Position numbers and translations under genes: made by a program. The notes beneath the pieces were generated by a model that ran no database searches, was not told where the DNA came from, and saw nothing but the letters and a program-made list of their open reading frames with translations. Of a stretch of 64,000 bases of DNA, positions 1 through 9,561 are shown one piece after another. Source of the DNA: JANQOZ01 sp039195135. Lineage in GTDB: Bacteria > Pseudomonadota > Gammaproteobacteria > Xanthomonadales > SZUA-38. The stretch lies in contig JBCCVP010000002.1 in NCBI GenBank assembly GCA_039195135.1, forward strand, positions 39,739 to 103,738, read 5' to 3'. Each line of letters starts with the position of its first letter. Position 1 is the stretch's first letter.

Positions 1-645
1 GTCTCGGTGGACACCGAGACCCTGGCTTTTACGCCCAGCCCGAGCGGCACCGTCTGGCGCAAGCGGGTGCACCTGGTTGGCCCGCCCGAAGCCGGCCAGG
101 TGACTTCGTTAGTGCGCTATCAGCCGGATTCGAGTTTTCCGGCCCACGATCATCCGGAGGGTGAAGAAATCCTGGTGCTCGAAGGGGTCTTTTCCGACGA
201 GCACGGCGACTGGCCGGCCGGCACCTACCTCCTCAATCCGGAAGGCTTTCGCCACGCCCCCTTTTCCAAACCAGGGTGCCTGCTGCTGGTAAAGCTGCGC
301 CAGTTCCCCGGCATCGATCGGGAGCACGTGGTGATCGCGAGCGATCAGCTGAGCTGGGAGGAAACCTCGCAGCCGGGCATTTCAAGCAAGCCGCTCTATC
401 AACAGGCAGGCTTCAGTGATCAGGTTTCGCTGGAGCGCTGGGCGCCGGGCGCTGCCGCGGCGCGCAGGTTTCCGGACGGGGTCGAGTATTTTGTGCTGGA
501 AGGTTCGTTGGAGGATGAGGCTGGCAGCTATTCCCAGAGAAGCTGGCTGCGCCTGCCGGCGGGAGCGTCGCACCAGCCCATGAGCAGCACCGGTTGCACC
601 CTCTACGTCAAGACCGGGGGGCTTCCCTACCTCCGTGCCGGGTGA
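1..645 (+). CDS. ChrR-type cupin domain protein (5' end outside window)
   Basis: Two cupin-like halves are visible. The first carries an AHDHPEGEE segment, then LVLEGVFSDEHGDWPAGTY and a later His (GFRHAP), the usual metal-binding His/Glu/His pattern of ChrR-like cupins. The second half (VEYFVLEGSLEDEAGSY) repeats the fold. Such proteins are small cytoplasmic metal-binding proteins related to the C-terminal domain of anti-sigma factor ChrR; there is no zinc-binding anti-sigma helix here, so the role is unknown. The frame is open to the left edge. A GTG at position 7 exists, but family members normally have about ten more residues, so I treat the gene as truncated by the window. Confidence 0.8.
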   Translation, partial: VSVDTETLAFTPSPSGTVWRKRVHLVGPPEAGQVTSLVRYQPDSSFPAHDHPEGEEILVLEGVFSDEHGDWPAGTYLLNPEGFRHAPFSKPGCLLLVKLRQFPGIDREHVVIASDQLSWEETSQPGISSKPLYQQAGFSDQVSLERWAPGAAAARRFPDGVEYFVLEGSLEDEAGSYSQRSWLRLPAGASHQPMSSTGCTLYVKTGGLPYLRAG

Positions 646-690
646 TGGGCCCGAGTGATACGGCCTGGTGATGCGGCGTGGTGATGTGCT

Positions 691-717
691 GGGTCAGACC
701 CGCTTGGGGTCTGACCC
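691..717. repeat. REP-like palindrome, copy 1
   Basis: Perfect 10-bp inverted arms GGGTCAGACC and GGTCTGACCC around a 7-nt spacer CGCTTGG. It lies between the convergent cupin and BNR genes and is followed at about 724 by CGTCGGAAACTT, a second element also seen near 35,700. Close copies occur at 11059, 35647 and 59142. It could act as a bidirectional transcription barrier, but no T-run follows. Confidence 0.8.
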
Positions 718-780
718 GGCATCCGTCGGAAACTTCAAAGCGGCGCCCGATACAGCGGGGTGTGGGCTCTCCGAGTTGGC

Positions 781-3700
781 CTAGGGCAGCGGCTGGCCCG
801 GGGACCAGGGCGCGCCGGCGTCGCGCAGCTTGCCCTCGAACGCGGGAATCTGTTCCTCCGTTAACGCCTTCAGGCGCGTGCGCAGCTCGGCAAACTGCGA
901 TTTTGCGAGGTCCAGGCTTGCCCGGTGCTCCGGCGTGGGACCACGCGTGGATCGCCCGGTGCCGAGCAGCACGTGGAACAGGCGGCCTCCAACACTGGGG
1001 TCGGTCAACGAGCCAAACGTATTACGGTCGGGACTCCCCGACAGTGCCAGCGTGATGTCTGCCAGCTCCTGGTCCAGGCCGTGGAGGTCCGCATCCAGCG
1101 CTCCGGGGGCAGCCTGGGCCCGACCCAGCGCTGCCCGCAGGCCTTTGAGCCGATCTCGCGTAACGCCGAGCAGCTGGCCCGCAGCGGTGCTCTGGCGCTG
1201 CATAGCGCTCAGCTCATCCCAGAACGCAGCCACCTGGTCGTAGTCGGCCCCCGCCGGTGCATAAAGCGGCACCACCGCGACATCTACCGGCGACCCCAGG
1301 CCGGTGGACTCGCCGTCCACAACTTGGCTCATAGACACCTGATAGGTGCCCGGTGCCGCCAGAAAACCTACCGCGTCGGAAAAGTAGTCCCCGCCGACGC
1401 CTACGGCCTGGGGTGCGGGGAAACGCAGATCCCAAGCAATGCGGTGGAACCCTTTCTTGGCCGGCCCCTCGAGGCGGCGCACCACGTTGCCGTCGGCGTC
1501 GCGCACGGTCAGCATGATCGTCGGCTCCCGCTCGCTGCGCTCCGCCGCGATTTCTTCCCAGCTCGGAAACGGTACGTCCTCATCCGCTTCCAGCGCTTTC
1601 TCCCGCGCCTTCCGGGCGGCCTTACGGGTCTTGAGATCTTCCGGCAGGTAGTAGGTGATCACCGCACCAAACGGCGGGTTTGGCGCCATGTAGAGCGAGT
1701 TGCCCTGGCTCGCCGTACCGCCACCCCCCAGCGGGGTTCGCTCGACATACCAGCGGGCATCCCGGGGTTTAAACAGCTGCGGGGAGTCCAGCGCGTCGGC
1801 GCTCAGGCCGCGCAGCGGTGAGTAGTCATCCAGGATGTAAAAGCCTCGACCAAAGGTTGCGCCGACCAGATCATTCTCCCGGCGCTGAATCGCCAGATCG
1901 CGGAACGCAATGGTCGGCACGCCGCCATCCAGCTCGACCCAGCGGGCGCCGCCGTCCAGGCTGAAAAACACCCCAAACTCGGTCCCGACAAACAGCAGGC
2001 TGGCCTGCTCGTGGTCCTGCACCAGACGCCAGACGAGGTGCCGGTCCGGCAGGTTGGCGGCGATGCTGCGCCAGCGCTTGCCCCGGTCGGTGCTTTTCAG
2101 CAGGTACGGCTTGTAGTCGCCATACTTGTGGTTGTCGAGCGCCACGTACACCGTGTCGGCGTCAAACAGATCGGCCTTGATATCGTTCACAAACGCCGTG
2201 TCCGGCACCCCGGGCAGGCTGCCCACCTCAATCTGCTGCCAGCTGTCGCCGCCGTTTTCACTGACCTGAATCAACCCGTCATCCGTGCCGGCGTAGAGCA
2301 GCCCTTCAACGAGCGGCGACTCCGCCAGCGAGGTGACGGTGTTGTACTGGGACATGGCGTACATGTCCCAGGGCGCGTCCACACTCTGCCGGCGCCCCAT
2401 GATCGGCAGCGTTTCGCGCTGCTGATCCCGGGTCAGGTCTCCGGAGATGGCGGTCCACTCATCGCCGCGGTTGTCCGACCGCCAAACCCGCTGGGAGGCG
2501 TGGTAGATGCGCGTGGGCGAGTGGGGGCTCACCAGAATCGGGGCATCCCAGTTGAACCGCTCCGGCGCATCGCCGGCCCGGGCCTGGGGCTTGATGTACA
2601 CCATTTCACCGGTATCCCGATGCACCCGCACCAGGTTGCCCTGCTGCCACTGGGAGTAAACGATGTTCGGATTGCCCGGTTCCGTGGCCGGCTGGTGGCC
2701 GTCACCAAACAGCGTGACGTACCAGTCGGCGTTGCGGATCCCGTTCACGTTGTCGGTGCGCGAGGGCCCGCCCTGGGTGTTGTTGTCCTGGGTGCCGCCG
2801 AATACGTGATAGAACGGCTCCGCGTCATCCACCGCCACTTTGTAGTACTGCGTAATCGGCAGGTTGCCGACGTACTTCCAGGTTTTGGTGTGATCGAAGC
2901 TCTCGTAGAGACCGCCGTCGCTGCCGAAGATCACGTAGTCCGGGTTATCCGGACGAAAAGCGATCGCGTGATCATCACCGTGTTTGCCTTCGTTGTTAAG
3001 GCCTTTGAAGGTCACGCCGCCGTCGTCGGAAATCTGACTCGTATTGTTCATCAGGTAGAGCCGCCCCGGATGGTGCGGACTCACGTAGAGCTCCTGGTAA
3101 TAATGCGGGCCGGTGCCGCCGGACACCGTGTCGGAGCGCTTTTCCCAGGTGGCGCCGCGATCGGTAGACCGGTAGATGCCCCCCTCCCGCCGGTCGAGCT
3201 CAATCGCCGCGTAAAGGGTGTCGGGGTTATGCGGGGAGATCGCCAGTCCAATCTTGCCCATGTTGCCGCTGGGCAGCCCCTGCTTGAGCTCCTCCCAGGT
3301 TCTGCCCCCGTCTTCCGACTTGTGGATGCGGGATTTTGGCCCGCCGCCCATGTAAGCCGCCACGGTACGGTGGTGCTGCCAGGTAGCGGCGTAGAGCACG
3401 TCCGGATCCCGCAGATCAATCACCAGGGACGCGGCACCGGTGTACGCATCGTCGCCAAGCGTGCGTTCCCAGGTTTCGCCGCCGTCCGTGGTCAGGTAAA
3501 TGCCCCGCTCGCCGCCGGGATTCCACAGCGGGCCCTGGGAAGCCACCCAGACCGTGCCCGAGTCTTCCGGGTGCACAATAATCTGCGTGATGTGCTCGGA
3601 GGCGGGCAGTCCCCGGTTTTCCCAGTTGGCCCCGCCGTCCCGGCTCAGGTAAATGCCGTCACCGAAGCTGACATGGCGACCACCCACGTCTTCGCCGCTA

Positions 3701-4026
3701 CCCACCCAGATGCGGTTGGGGTCGGACGGATCGATGGTCAGGGCGCCGATCGAGTACACCTTCTGCTTGTCGAACACCGGCGACCAGGTGGTACCGGCGT
3801 TGGTGGTTTTCCACACGCCGCCGGAGCCCACCGCCACGTACCAGGTGTTGGGATCTTGCGGATGCAGGTCGATGTCGGCAATGCGGCCGGACATGAAGGC
3901 CGGCCCAATGCCGCGCAGCTTCATGCCCTTGAAGTTGCCCGCAGTCAGCGGGCCTTCGCTATCGTCCTGCGCAAACGCCGGGAGGCTGCAGACAGCAAGG
4001 GCGATCAAAGCGATCAGATTTTTCAT
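781..4026 (-). CDS. Exported BNR/Vps10-like beta-propeller protein (paralogue 2)
   Basis: A signal peptide (MKNLIALIALAVCSLPAFA) precedes about 1,055 mature residues dominated by Asp-box repeats of the S-x-D-x-G-x-T-W type (for example SEDGGRTWEEL, TTDGGETWERTLG, SENGGDSWQQI). This matches the WD40/YVTN/BNR family related to the sortilin Vps10 propeller and to xyloglucanase-like folds. The C-terminal part, after about residue 750, is non-propeller and ends in a helical segment. I chose ATG 4026, not the TTG at 4041, because GAGGA sits 9 nt before it. It follows its paralogue with only 11 bp between, so the two form an operon. Function is unknown; extracellular polysaccharide or protein binding is plausible. 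Confidence 0.85.
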   Translation of the reverse strand: MKNLIALIALAVCSLPAFAQDDSEGPLTAGNFKGMKLRGIGPAFMSGRIADIDLHPQDPNTWYVAVGSGGVWKTTNAGTTWSPVFDKQKVYSIGALTIDPSDPNRIWVGSGEDVGGRHVSFGDGIYLSRDGGANWENRGLPASEHITQIIVHPEDSGTVWVASQGPLWNPGGERGIYLTTDGGETWERTLGDDAYTGAASLVIDLRDPDVLYAATWQHHRTVAAYMGGGPKSRIHKSEDGGRTWEELKQGLPSGNMGKIGLAISPHNPDTLYAAIELDRREGGIYRSTDRGATWEKRSDTVSGGTGPHYYQELYVSPHHPGRLYLMNNTSQISDDGGVTFKGLNNEGKHGDDHAIAFRPDNPDYVIFGSDGGLYESFDHTKTWKYVGNLPITQYYKVAVDDAEPFYHVFGGTQDNNTQGGPSRTDNVNGIRNADWYVTLFGDGHQPATEPGNPNIVYSQWQQGNLVRVHRDTGEMVYIKPQARAGDAPERFNWDAPILVSPHSPTRIYHASQRVWRSDNRGDEWTAISGDLTRDQQRETLPIMGRRQSVDAPWDMYAMSQYNTVTSLAESPLVEGLLYAGTDDGLIQVSENGGDSWQQIEVGSLPGVPDTAFVNDIKADLFDADTVYVALDNHKYGDYKPYLLKSTDRGKRWRSIAANLPDRHLVWRLVQDHEQASLLFVGTEFGVFFSLDGGARWVELDGGVPTIAFRDLAIQRRENDLVGATFGRGFYILDDYSPLRGLSADALDSPQLFKPRDARWYVERTPLGGGGTASQGNSLYMAPNPPFGAVITYYLPEDLKTRKAARKAREKALEADEDVPFPSWEEIAAERSEREPTIMLTVRDADGNVVRRLEGPAKKGFHRIAWDLRFPAPQAVGVGGDYFSDAVGFLAAPGTYQVSMSQVVDGESTGLGSPVDVAVVPLYAPAGADYDQVAAFWDELSAMQRQSTAAGQLLGVTRDRLKGLRAALGRAQAAPGALDADLHGLDQELADITLALSGSPDRNTFGSLTDPSVGGRLFHVLLGTGRSTRGPTPEHRASLDLAKSQFAELRTRLKALTEEQIPAFEGKLRDAGAPWSPGQPLP

Positions 4027-4037
4027 AGCACTCGTCC

Positions 4038-7000
4038 TCAATTTGCTGCCGGCGCGCGGCCCGGCGTCCAGGGTGCATCCGCTCCCAGCGCTGCGTCGAT
4101 CGCGTCAAGCTCAGCGTTGGCCTGCGCCAGCTGCTGTTTGACCTCGCCCAGCTGCTGGCCCGCGATAGCCAGCGATGCCCGCTGATTGGGCGTGACCGCC
4201 GCCAGCGCATCCCAGTGGGCAAACTGGAAGTTACCCACCCGCCCGGCGATGGACATGGGCGTGGGTTCGGCAAGGCCTGCCACCACCCGGTCGCCACGCA
4301 GCGTGAGCGCCACCGCATCGAGGCTCTCCTCCACGGCCGCCAGCCGGGTGTAGAGCGCCGTGTCGCCCACCGGCCCATCGCGCAGCGCCGCCTTCAGGTG
4401 ATTAATTCGGCCGCTGAGTTCGCCGTGGAAGCCCACCGCGCTGTTGACGCCGCGGGCCAGATCGTTCGCCGCCGCCATCTCCTGGGCGTGCGCTTCGGCC
4501 GACTCCGGCCGGAACTGGCCGCGCTCGAGCGTTTTCACCACAAACGTCTGGGCCTCGCCCACTTCGACCACCTCGCCGAGCTGCCGCTTGGCCATCTGTA
4601 CCCGGTATTGCCCGGGTGCTACCAGCGGTCCCCGGGGACCCGAATCCCACGGCGCCCGGAAGCCCGGCGGATTCAGGTTTACGTTGTCCGGCGCCGGCAG
4701 CCGCAGGTTCCAGGCCACGCGATGCATACCTTTGCCCGCTGGGCCGGTGATGCGCCGCAGCAGGTTGTTGTCCGCGTCAAAGATGCTGAACTCGATGACC
4801 GGGTCGTCCTCGGCCGCTTCGGCCCGCAGATCGTCGACGGACGGATACGGGTTGTCCTCGCCGTCTTTCTGGCGTTTGCGTTCCGCGTCCCGGCGCTGGG
4901 CGTTCAGCGTTTTCAGCCCGTCCTTCAGGTAGTACGTAAACACCGCGCCGAAGTGCGGGTTGGGCGCCACGAAGTGCGTCTCGCCGAGGAACCCCTTCGG
5001 GCCATAGCCAAAGTAGTCGTCTTCGGCGTAGAGCCAGGTTTCTTTCACCGGGAATAGGTAGCCTTCGCCGGCCTGCACCTCATCCCGGGCGACGCGCAGC
5101 GGCGTGTAGTCATCAAGGATGCGGATGCCGCGGCCGAAGGTGCCCAGCACCACGTCGTTTTCGCGGCGCTGAAGCTCCATGTCGCGCACGGCGATAGTGG
5201 GCATGCCGCCGGTGAGCTCACCCCAGTTTTCCCCACCGTCCTGCGTGTAATACACGCCAAATTCGGTACCTGCGAACAGCAGGTTGGGATTGACGTGGTC
5301 TTCCACAACCGTGTGCACGGTGCCGCGCTCCGGCAGGTTGCCGACAATCGAGGTCCAGCTGTTGCCGCGGTCGTCGCTGCGCAGCAGATAGGGTTTGAAG
5401 TCGCCCTGCTTGTGGTTGTCAAACGCCGCGTAGACCCGATCTGCGTTGTGCTGCGACACCGCAATATCGCCGACGTAGGTCATGTCGGGCACCCGGCCGA
5501 AGCGGTCTTCCCGGCGCCAGTTTTCGCCGCCGTCTTCGCTCACCTGGATCAGACCGTCGTCGGTGCCGACGTACATCAGGCCTTCCTCCAGCGGGCTTTC
5601 CTCCAGCGAGATGATCGAGCCGTACATGGAGGTGGAGTCGTTCTTGGCTACCGCGTCCACACCCCAGATCCTGCCCATCACTTCGAGCGCGTTGCGGTCC
5701 AGCTGGCGGGTCAGGTCCGGCGACATGGCTCGCCAGCTGGCGCCCCCGTTGTCGCTGACAAACACCTTCTCCGCGGCGTAGTAGAGCCGCTGGGAGTTAT
5801 GCGGGCTGATGAGCAGCGCCGAGTTCCAGTTCCACTTGTAGTTGTTTTCGTCGGCGGCCGGCATCGGAGTGATGATCACCCGCTCGAAACTCTGCCGGTC
5901 GAAACGCGCGAGCGATCCGTACTGAAGCTGCGAGTAAACGGTGTCGGGGTTGGTGGGATCCACCTGGGTTTTAAAACCGTCACCGCCCAGGGTGAAGGTC
6001 CAGTCCTGGTTGGCGATGCCGTAGGAAAACGTCGTGCGCGACGGTGCGCCAAGCGAAGAGTTGTCCTGGGTGCCGCCGTACACGTTGTAGAAGGGAAAAT
6101 CGTTGTCCGGCGTGGCGCGGTAGAACTGGGTAATCGGCAGGTTCTGCACAAACCGCCAGTTAGCGCCGCCGTCCCAGGATTCGTAGATACCGCCATCGTT
6201 GCCGGTAATCAGGTGGGCCGTGTTGGCCGGATCGATAAACAGCGCGTGCTCATCCACATGCTTGTGGGCGCCGCCGACCCGGGAAAAGCTTTTCCCGCCG
6301 TCGTTGGACACCCGCATGAATGTGTCCATGGAAAAGAGCCGGTTGGGGTTCTTCGGATCCACCACCAGCTCGTTGTAGTACTGGGGGCTGCTGGCCATGT
6401 AGTCCGACTGCTTGGACCAGCTGGCGCCAAAATCGCTCGACCGGTAAACGCCTTCATGCTTATCGTCAGTCTCGATAATGGCGTACACCACGTCGGGCGC
6501 CGACGGCGCGAAGGCCAGCCCCACCCGGCCCATATCGTGCGGCGGCAATCCGGCGGTAATCTCGCTGAAGGTCTCGCCCCCATCGGTGGAGCGGTAAACA
6601 CCGCTGCCGGGACCGCCGTTGATCAGGGTCCACACGTGGCGTCGGCGCTGGTAGGTGGACGCAAGCACCAGGTTGGGCCGGTCCGGATGAATCAGCACGT
6701 CATTTGCGCCGGTGTGTTCGTCTACCGAGAGCACCTGGTCCCAGGTTTCGCCGCCGTCCCGGGTGCGATAAACGCCCCGGTCGCCGCCCTCGCTCCACAG
6801 CGGTCCCTGGGCCGCGACAAACACCACGTTCGAATCATCCGGATGGATGCTGATGTCGCCAATGTGCTCGGAGTCCTTCAACCCCACGTTTTTCCAGCTG
6901 GCGCCGCCGTCCACCGATTTGTAGACGCCGTCGCCGTAGGCCACCGACCGCTGGCTGTTGTTTTCGCCGGTCCCCACCCAGACCACGTTGGGATTGGCCG

Positions 7001-7289
7001 GGTCCAGCTCCACCACGCCGATGGAATAGGAGCCTTCGTTGTCGAAGATCGGCTTCCAGGTGATGCCGCCGTTGTTCGTCTTCCACAGCCCGCCGGAAGC
7101 GGTGGCGGCGTAGAACACGTGCCAGCCGGCGGGATGCATCGCAAAATCACTGATGCGGCCGGAAGTGATGGCGGGCCCAATATCGCGGAATTTCAGTCCC
7201 GCAGCGTAGGAAGTCAGGGGGTTGTCCTGCGCACTCACGGGCGCCGACAGGCTGGCGGCCAGAAGCGCCGCGAAGGTAAGGTTTCTCAA
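4038..7289 (-). CDS. Exported BNR/Vps10-like beta-propeller protein (paralogue 1)
   Basis: This 1,083-residue protein has a signal peptide (MRNLTFAALLAASLSAPVSA) and many Asp-box repeats (STDGGETFSEI, SEDGGENWRRE, SDDRGNSWTSI). It aligns along its whole length with the next gene: KFRDIGPAITSGRISD here matches KLRGIGPAFMSGRIAD there, and both contain GGTQDN and FGRG(I/F).ILDDY(T/S)PLR. The start is TTG, supported by AGAGGA about 7 nt upstream. Transcription probably comes from the promoter at 7393-7421. Neighbouring identical domain order points to a tandem duplication. The family is often misannotated as a glycosyl hydrolase; I see no catalytic residue set that would support that. Confidence 0.85.
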   Translation of the reverse strand: MRNLTFAALLAASLSAPVSAQDNPLTSYAAGLKFRDIGPAITSGRISDFAMHPAGWHVFYAATASGGLWKTNNGGITWKPIFDNEGSYSIGVVELDPANPNVVWVGTGENNSQRSVAYGDGVYKSVDGGASWKNVGLKDSEHIGDISIHPDDSNVVFVAAQGPLWSEGGDRGVYRTRDGGETWDQVLSVDEHTGANDVLIHPDRPNLVLASTYQRRRHVWTLINGGPGSGVYRSTDGGETFSEITAGLPPHDMGRVGLAFAPSAPDVVYAIIETDDKHEGVYRSSDFGASWSKQSDYMASSPQYYNELVVDPKNPNRLFSMDTFMRVSNDGGKSFSRVGGAHKHVDEHALFIDPANTAHLITGNDGGIYESWDGGANWRFVQNLPITQFYRATPDNDFPFYNVYGGTQDNSSLGAPSRTTFSYGIANQDWTFTLGGDGFKTQVDPTNPDTVYSQLQYGSLARFDRQSFERVIITPMPAADENNYKWNWNSALLISPHNSQRLYYAAEKVFVSDNGGASWRAMSPDLTRQLDRNALEVMGRIWGVDAVAKNDSTSMYGSIISLEESPLEEGLMYVGTDDGLIQVSEDGGENWRREDRFGRVPDMTYVGDIAVSQHNADRVYAAFDNHKQGDFKPYLLRSDDRGNSWTSIVGNLPERGTVHTVVEDHVNPNLLFAGTEFGVYYTQDGGENWGELTGGMPTIAVRDMELQRRENDVVLGTFGRGIRILDDYTPLRVARDEVQAGEGYLFPVKETWLYAEDDYFGYGPKGFLGETHFVAPNPHFGAVFTYYLKDGLKTLNAQRRDAERKRQKDGEDNPYPSVDDLRAEAAEDDPVIEFSIFDADNNLLRRITGPAGKGMHRVAWNLRLPAPDNVNLNPPGFRAPWDSGPRGPLVAPGQYRVQMAKRQLGEVVEVGEAQTFVVKTLERGQFRPESAEAHAQEMAAANDLARGVNSAVGFHGELSGRINHLKAALRDGPVGDTALYTRLAAVEESLDAVALTLRGDRVVAGLAEPTPMSIAGRVGNFQFAHWDALAAVTPNQRASLAIAGQQLGEVKQQLAQANAELDAIDAALGADAPWTPGRAPAAN

Positions 7290-7392
7290 TGTGGTTTCCT
7301 CTTAGGGATAGCAGCCGCCCCAAGCTGCAGCGGGGCGGTCGGCATCGACCGGGCGGCCAACAGGCGCACCTGCGCCGGAAGATCCGGCGGTG

Positions 7393-7421
7393 ACTATAGA
7401 ATTGTCGTCCCCTTGTTGCAA
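7393..7421 (-). promoter_or_regulatory. Predicted sigma-70 promoter of the BNR operon
   Basis: On the minus strand a -35 box TTGCAA (top-strand 7416-7421) is separated by exactly 17 nt from a -10 box TATAGT (top-strand 7393-7398). This gives a leader of roughly 95 nt before the TTG start at 7289. The match is 4/6 and 5/6 to consensus. Confidence 0.6.
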
Positions 7422-7442
7422 AAAAAGCGGCTGACGCGATAG

Positions 7443-7718
7443 ATGCAAAACTTCATCGAAAGCGGCGCAATTGTCATATTGATGCTCGTGGTGGTGGCGC
7501 TGGAAGCCGTGGCCCTGATCGTCTACTTCCGGCGCACCGGCCGCGGCATCGCGCCGCTTAAGCTGCTCACCAACCTCGGCGCCGGCACCAGCCTGATGCT
7601 CGCGCTGGGCAGCGTGCTGTATGCCTATCCCTGGTGGACCACGGCGGCGCTGCTGGTGCTTTCGGCGGTATTTCACACCGCGGACCTGGTCTGCCGCTGG
7701 CACGGCGACAACACCTGA
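7443..7718 (+). CDS. Small membrane protein, unknown function
   Basis: A 91-residue protein with three hydrophobic stretches: residues about 8-28 (AIVILMLVVVALEAVALIVYF), 47-62 and 66-82. The charged loop RRTGRG follows the first helix. It starts with ATG just after the divergent promoter of the BNR operon and ends 44 bp before the hydrolase start, so it may be cotranscribed with that gene. I do not recognise a named family. The even hydrophobic pattern and clean flanks support it as a real gene. Confidence 0.7.
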   Translation: MQNFIESGAIVILMLVVVALEAVALIVYFRRTGRGIAPLKLLTNLGAGTSLMLALGSVLYAYPWWTTAALLVLSAVFHTADLVCRWHGDNT

Positions 7719-7762
7719 CGAAGGTACCATGCAGTCATCACCGAGACTCGAGGAGAAGTGAC

Positions 7763-8680
7763 GTGACGCGAACCGGCCTGCTTGCCCTGGCCGCGCTGCT
7801 GGCGACCGCCAGCTTCGAGCCAAGCCACGCCGAAGATTGGAAATCGGGTTTTGCCGACAGTCCGGACGGGACTCAGATCGCCTACTACGTGCTTGGCAAC
7901 CTGAAAGCGGCAACCCCGCTGCTGGTGGTTTCCGGCGGCCCCGGCAGCGACCACCGATATATGCGGGTCGGCGGCAGCTTTGCGCGGCTGGCGGCGAACC
8001 GTGCGGTAATCATGTTTGACCAGCGGGGCACGTCAAAATCAGGCCCGGTCAGCGGTGAGCCAAAGCTCCGGCAGTGGACCGAAGATGTCGAAGCCGTTCG
8101 TCAGACCCTAAAAGCGCCGTCGCTGCATCTGCTGGGCCATTCCTTCGGCGGCCTGGTGGTGATGGACTATGCGCGCCGGTTCCCCACCCACATTGCGTCC
8201 ATGGCGCTGGTGGACTCCACCGCCGCAACGCTGGCGGGCACGCAGCAGCTGCTGGCGGACGTGTTTCCGGACCGGGTGGATCGGTGGCGCGAGGTGCGGC
8301 AGAACCTGACGCCCCGCTTTAAGGCCTCCGACATCGAGGTGTTCACCCGCATGGAATTTGTCGACCCGGACGCCCGGGACCGCTTTCTGGCTGCCATTGC
8401 CGGGTACACCTACAACATCGAGGTGAACAACGCCCTGCGCGTGGATCTCGCCGGGCAGGATTTCAGCGACACGCTGGCCAGCTTCCACAAGCCAGCGCTG
8501 GTGGTGCACGGCCGCTTCGACGCAATCATTGCGCCGGCAACCTCCTGGGAACTGCACCAGGCGCTGCCCAGCTCGCGGCTGGCTATGATTGAACGCGCCG
8601 GGCACCTGCCGTTTGCCGAGCGGCCGGCAGCTTTTGTCGAAGCGGTGGAGACTTTTCTCGACGCGGCGGAATCGCCCTGA
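7763..8680 (+). CDS. Exported alpha/beta hydrolase, proline iminopeptidase-like
   Basis: A 305-residue protein with a signal peptide (VTRTGLLALAALLATASFEPSHA). The alpha/beta-hydrolase core shows an oxyanion region VSGGPGSDHRYM, MFDQRGTSKS, the nucleophile elbow LLGHSFGG, the acid in VVHGRFDAI and the His in RAGHLPFAE. The GGPG and DQRG motifs are typical of the S33/proline iminopeptidase group, although substrate cannot be told from sequence. GTG 7763 is chosen because AGGAGAAG lies at 7751-7758 and the signal peptide begins there; the longer open frame upstream has no signal and overlaps the previous gene. Confidence 0.85.
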   Translation: MTRTGLLALAALLATASFEPSHAEDWKSGFADSPDGTQIAYYVLGNLKAATPLLVVSGGPGSDHRYMRVGGSFARLAANRAVIMFDQRGTSKSGPVSGEPKLRQWTEDVEAVRQTLKAPSLHLLGHSFGGLVVMDYARRFPTHIASMALVDSTAATLAGTQQLLADVFPDRVDRWREVRQNLTPRFKASDIEVFTRMEFVDPDARDRFLAAIAGYTYNIEVNNALRVDLAGQDFSDTLASFHKPALVVHGRFDAIIAPATSWELHQALPSSRLAMIERAGHLPFAERPAAFVEAVETFLDAAESP

Positions 8681-8692
8681 CTCAATACTGGC

Positions 8693-9457
8693 CTAGCGGG
8701 CTGCGGTCGCGGTATCACCCACCGCCGTCGCCCCTCGGGCCTTGCGGGCCGCAACCCGGCGCCGGGCCAGCATGATGCGGGCCTGGTGGTAAATGAGGTA
8801 GATCACCCCCAGCGTACAGGGGGTTGCCCAAACCGCCGGGCTGAAGGCCAGGGCGGGCACGTAGTTCACCGCGCCGAAGGCAAGAAAAGCCGTGTAAACG
8901 GAAATACCCGCGCCCACCAGGCCCCGGGAGTGCTGCACCAGCCACTCATTCATGGGCGGGTTTTCGCGCAGAATAAATCGCGTATTGAGCACGCCCGCGG
9001 CGAGCCCCACGATGGCCATGCCGATCAGCAGCGGCTGATTCAGGGACCAGCCCTGCGCGGCGCAGTTGAAAGCGGTCAGGAAGGTGGCAGCCTGCCAGAA
9101 CAGGTTGCCGGGCGTACGGTTACCCGCATGGTTACCGCGGTTCTGCACACAAAGCCGGCCGTAGCGCGACAGATTGATAGTCATCACGGCCAGATACAGC
9201 ATCATCCAGCCAAACACGCCGCGCACCAGCGCCGCATCATCCCAGAACGGGTGCGTTTCCAGCGGCGCAGCGAGCGTGCACAGGCTGATGCCCACGGCAA
9301 AGCCGCCGGTCAGCAGCAAAGACCACGCAAAAACCTTGCCCCAAAGTTTGTGATTGACGCTGCCCTTGCGGCCTACGATCGGCACCCACAGCGTGATCAA
9401 CCCGACGGTTCCGGTCACGATGTGGGCGATCACGAGCCCATGAAAAAGCTGCACCAT
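8693..9457 (-). CDS. Polytopic membrane protein (DUF2306-like)
   Basis: A 254-residue protein with about seven hydrophobic segments. The N-terminal FHGLVIAHIVTGTVGLITLW and the later HKLWGKVFAWSLLL resemble the DUF2306 family of bacterial inner-membrane proteins, in which conserved His residues near helix ends have been noted. The C-terminus is a basic Arg/Ala-rich tail (ARRRVAARKARGATA). It is convergent with the hydrolase gene (12 bp apart) and divergent from crtI. No function can be assigned. Confidence 0.65.
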   Translation of the reverse strand: MVQLFHGLVIAHIVTGTVGLITLWVPIVGRKGSVNHKLWGKVFAWSLLLTGGFAVGISLCTLAAPLETHPFWDDAALVRGVFGWMMLYLAVMTINLSRYGRLCVQNRGNHAGNRTPGNLFWQAATFLTAFNCAAQGWSLNQPLLIGMAIVGLAAGVLNTRFILRENPPMNEWLVQHSRGLVGAGISVYTAFLAFGAVNYVPALAFSPAVWATPCTLGVIYLIYHQARIMLARRRVAARKARGATAVGDTATAAR

Positions 9458-9561
9458 TTGACCTAAATTCTCACTAACCCCTGGCGCTGATGTCCAGTCG
9501 TCGTTACATTGCTTTGTGTCATTCTATTGCTGACACCCCAAAGGTCAAACAGGAGCTAATT

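Noticed and set aside
2011..7442. Long plus-strand open frames of about 715-724 residues opposite the two BNR genes
   Set aside because: They are antisense frames kept open by high third-position GC in the BNR genes. They contain no domain, no signal peptide and no ribosome site, and they read as Arg/Val/Gly-rich low-information sequence.
7302..7913. Minus-strand 203-residue frame across the small membrane protein and hydrolase start
   Set aside because: It overlaps two real plus-strand genes and has no domain.
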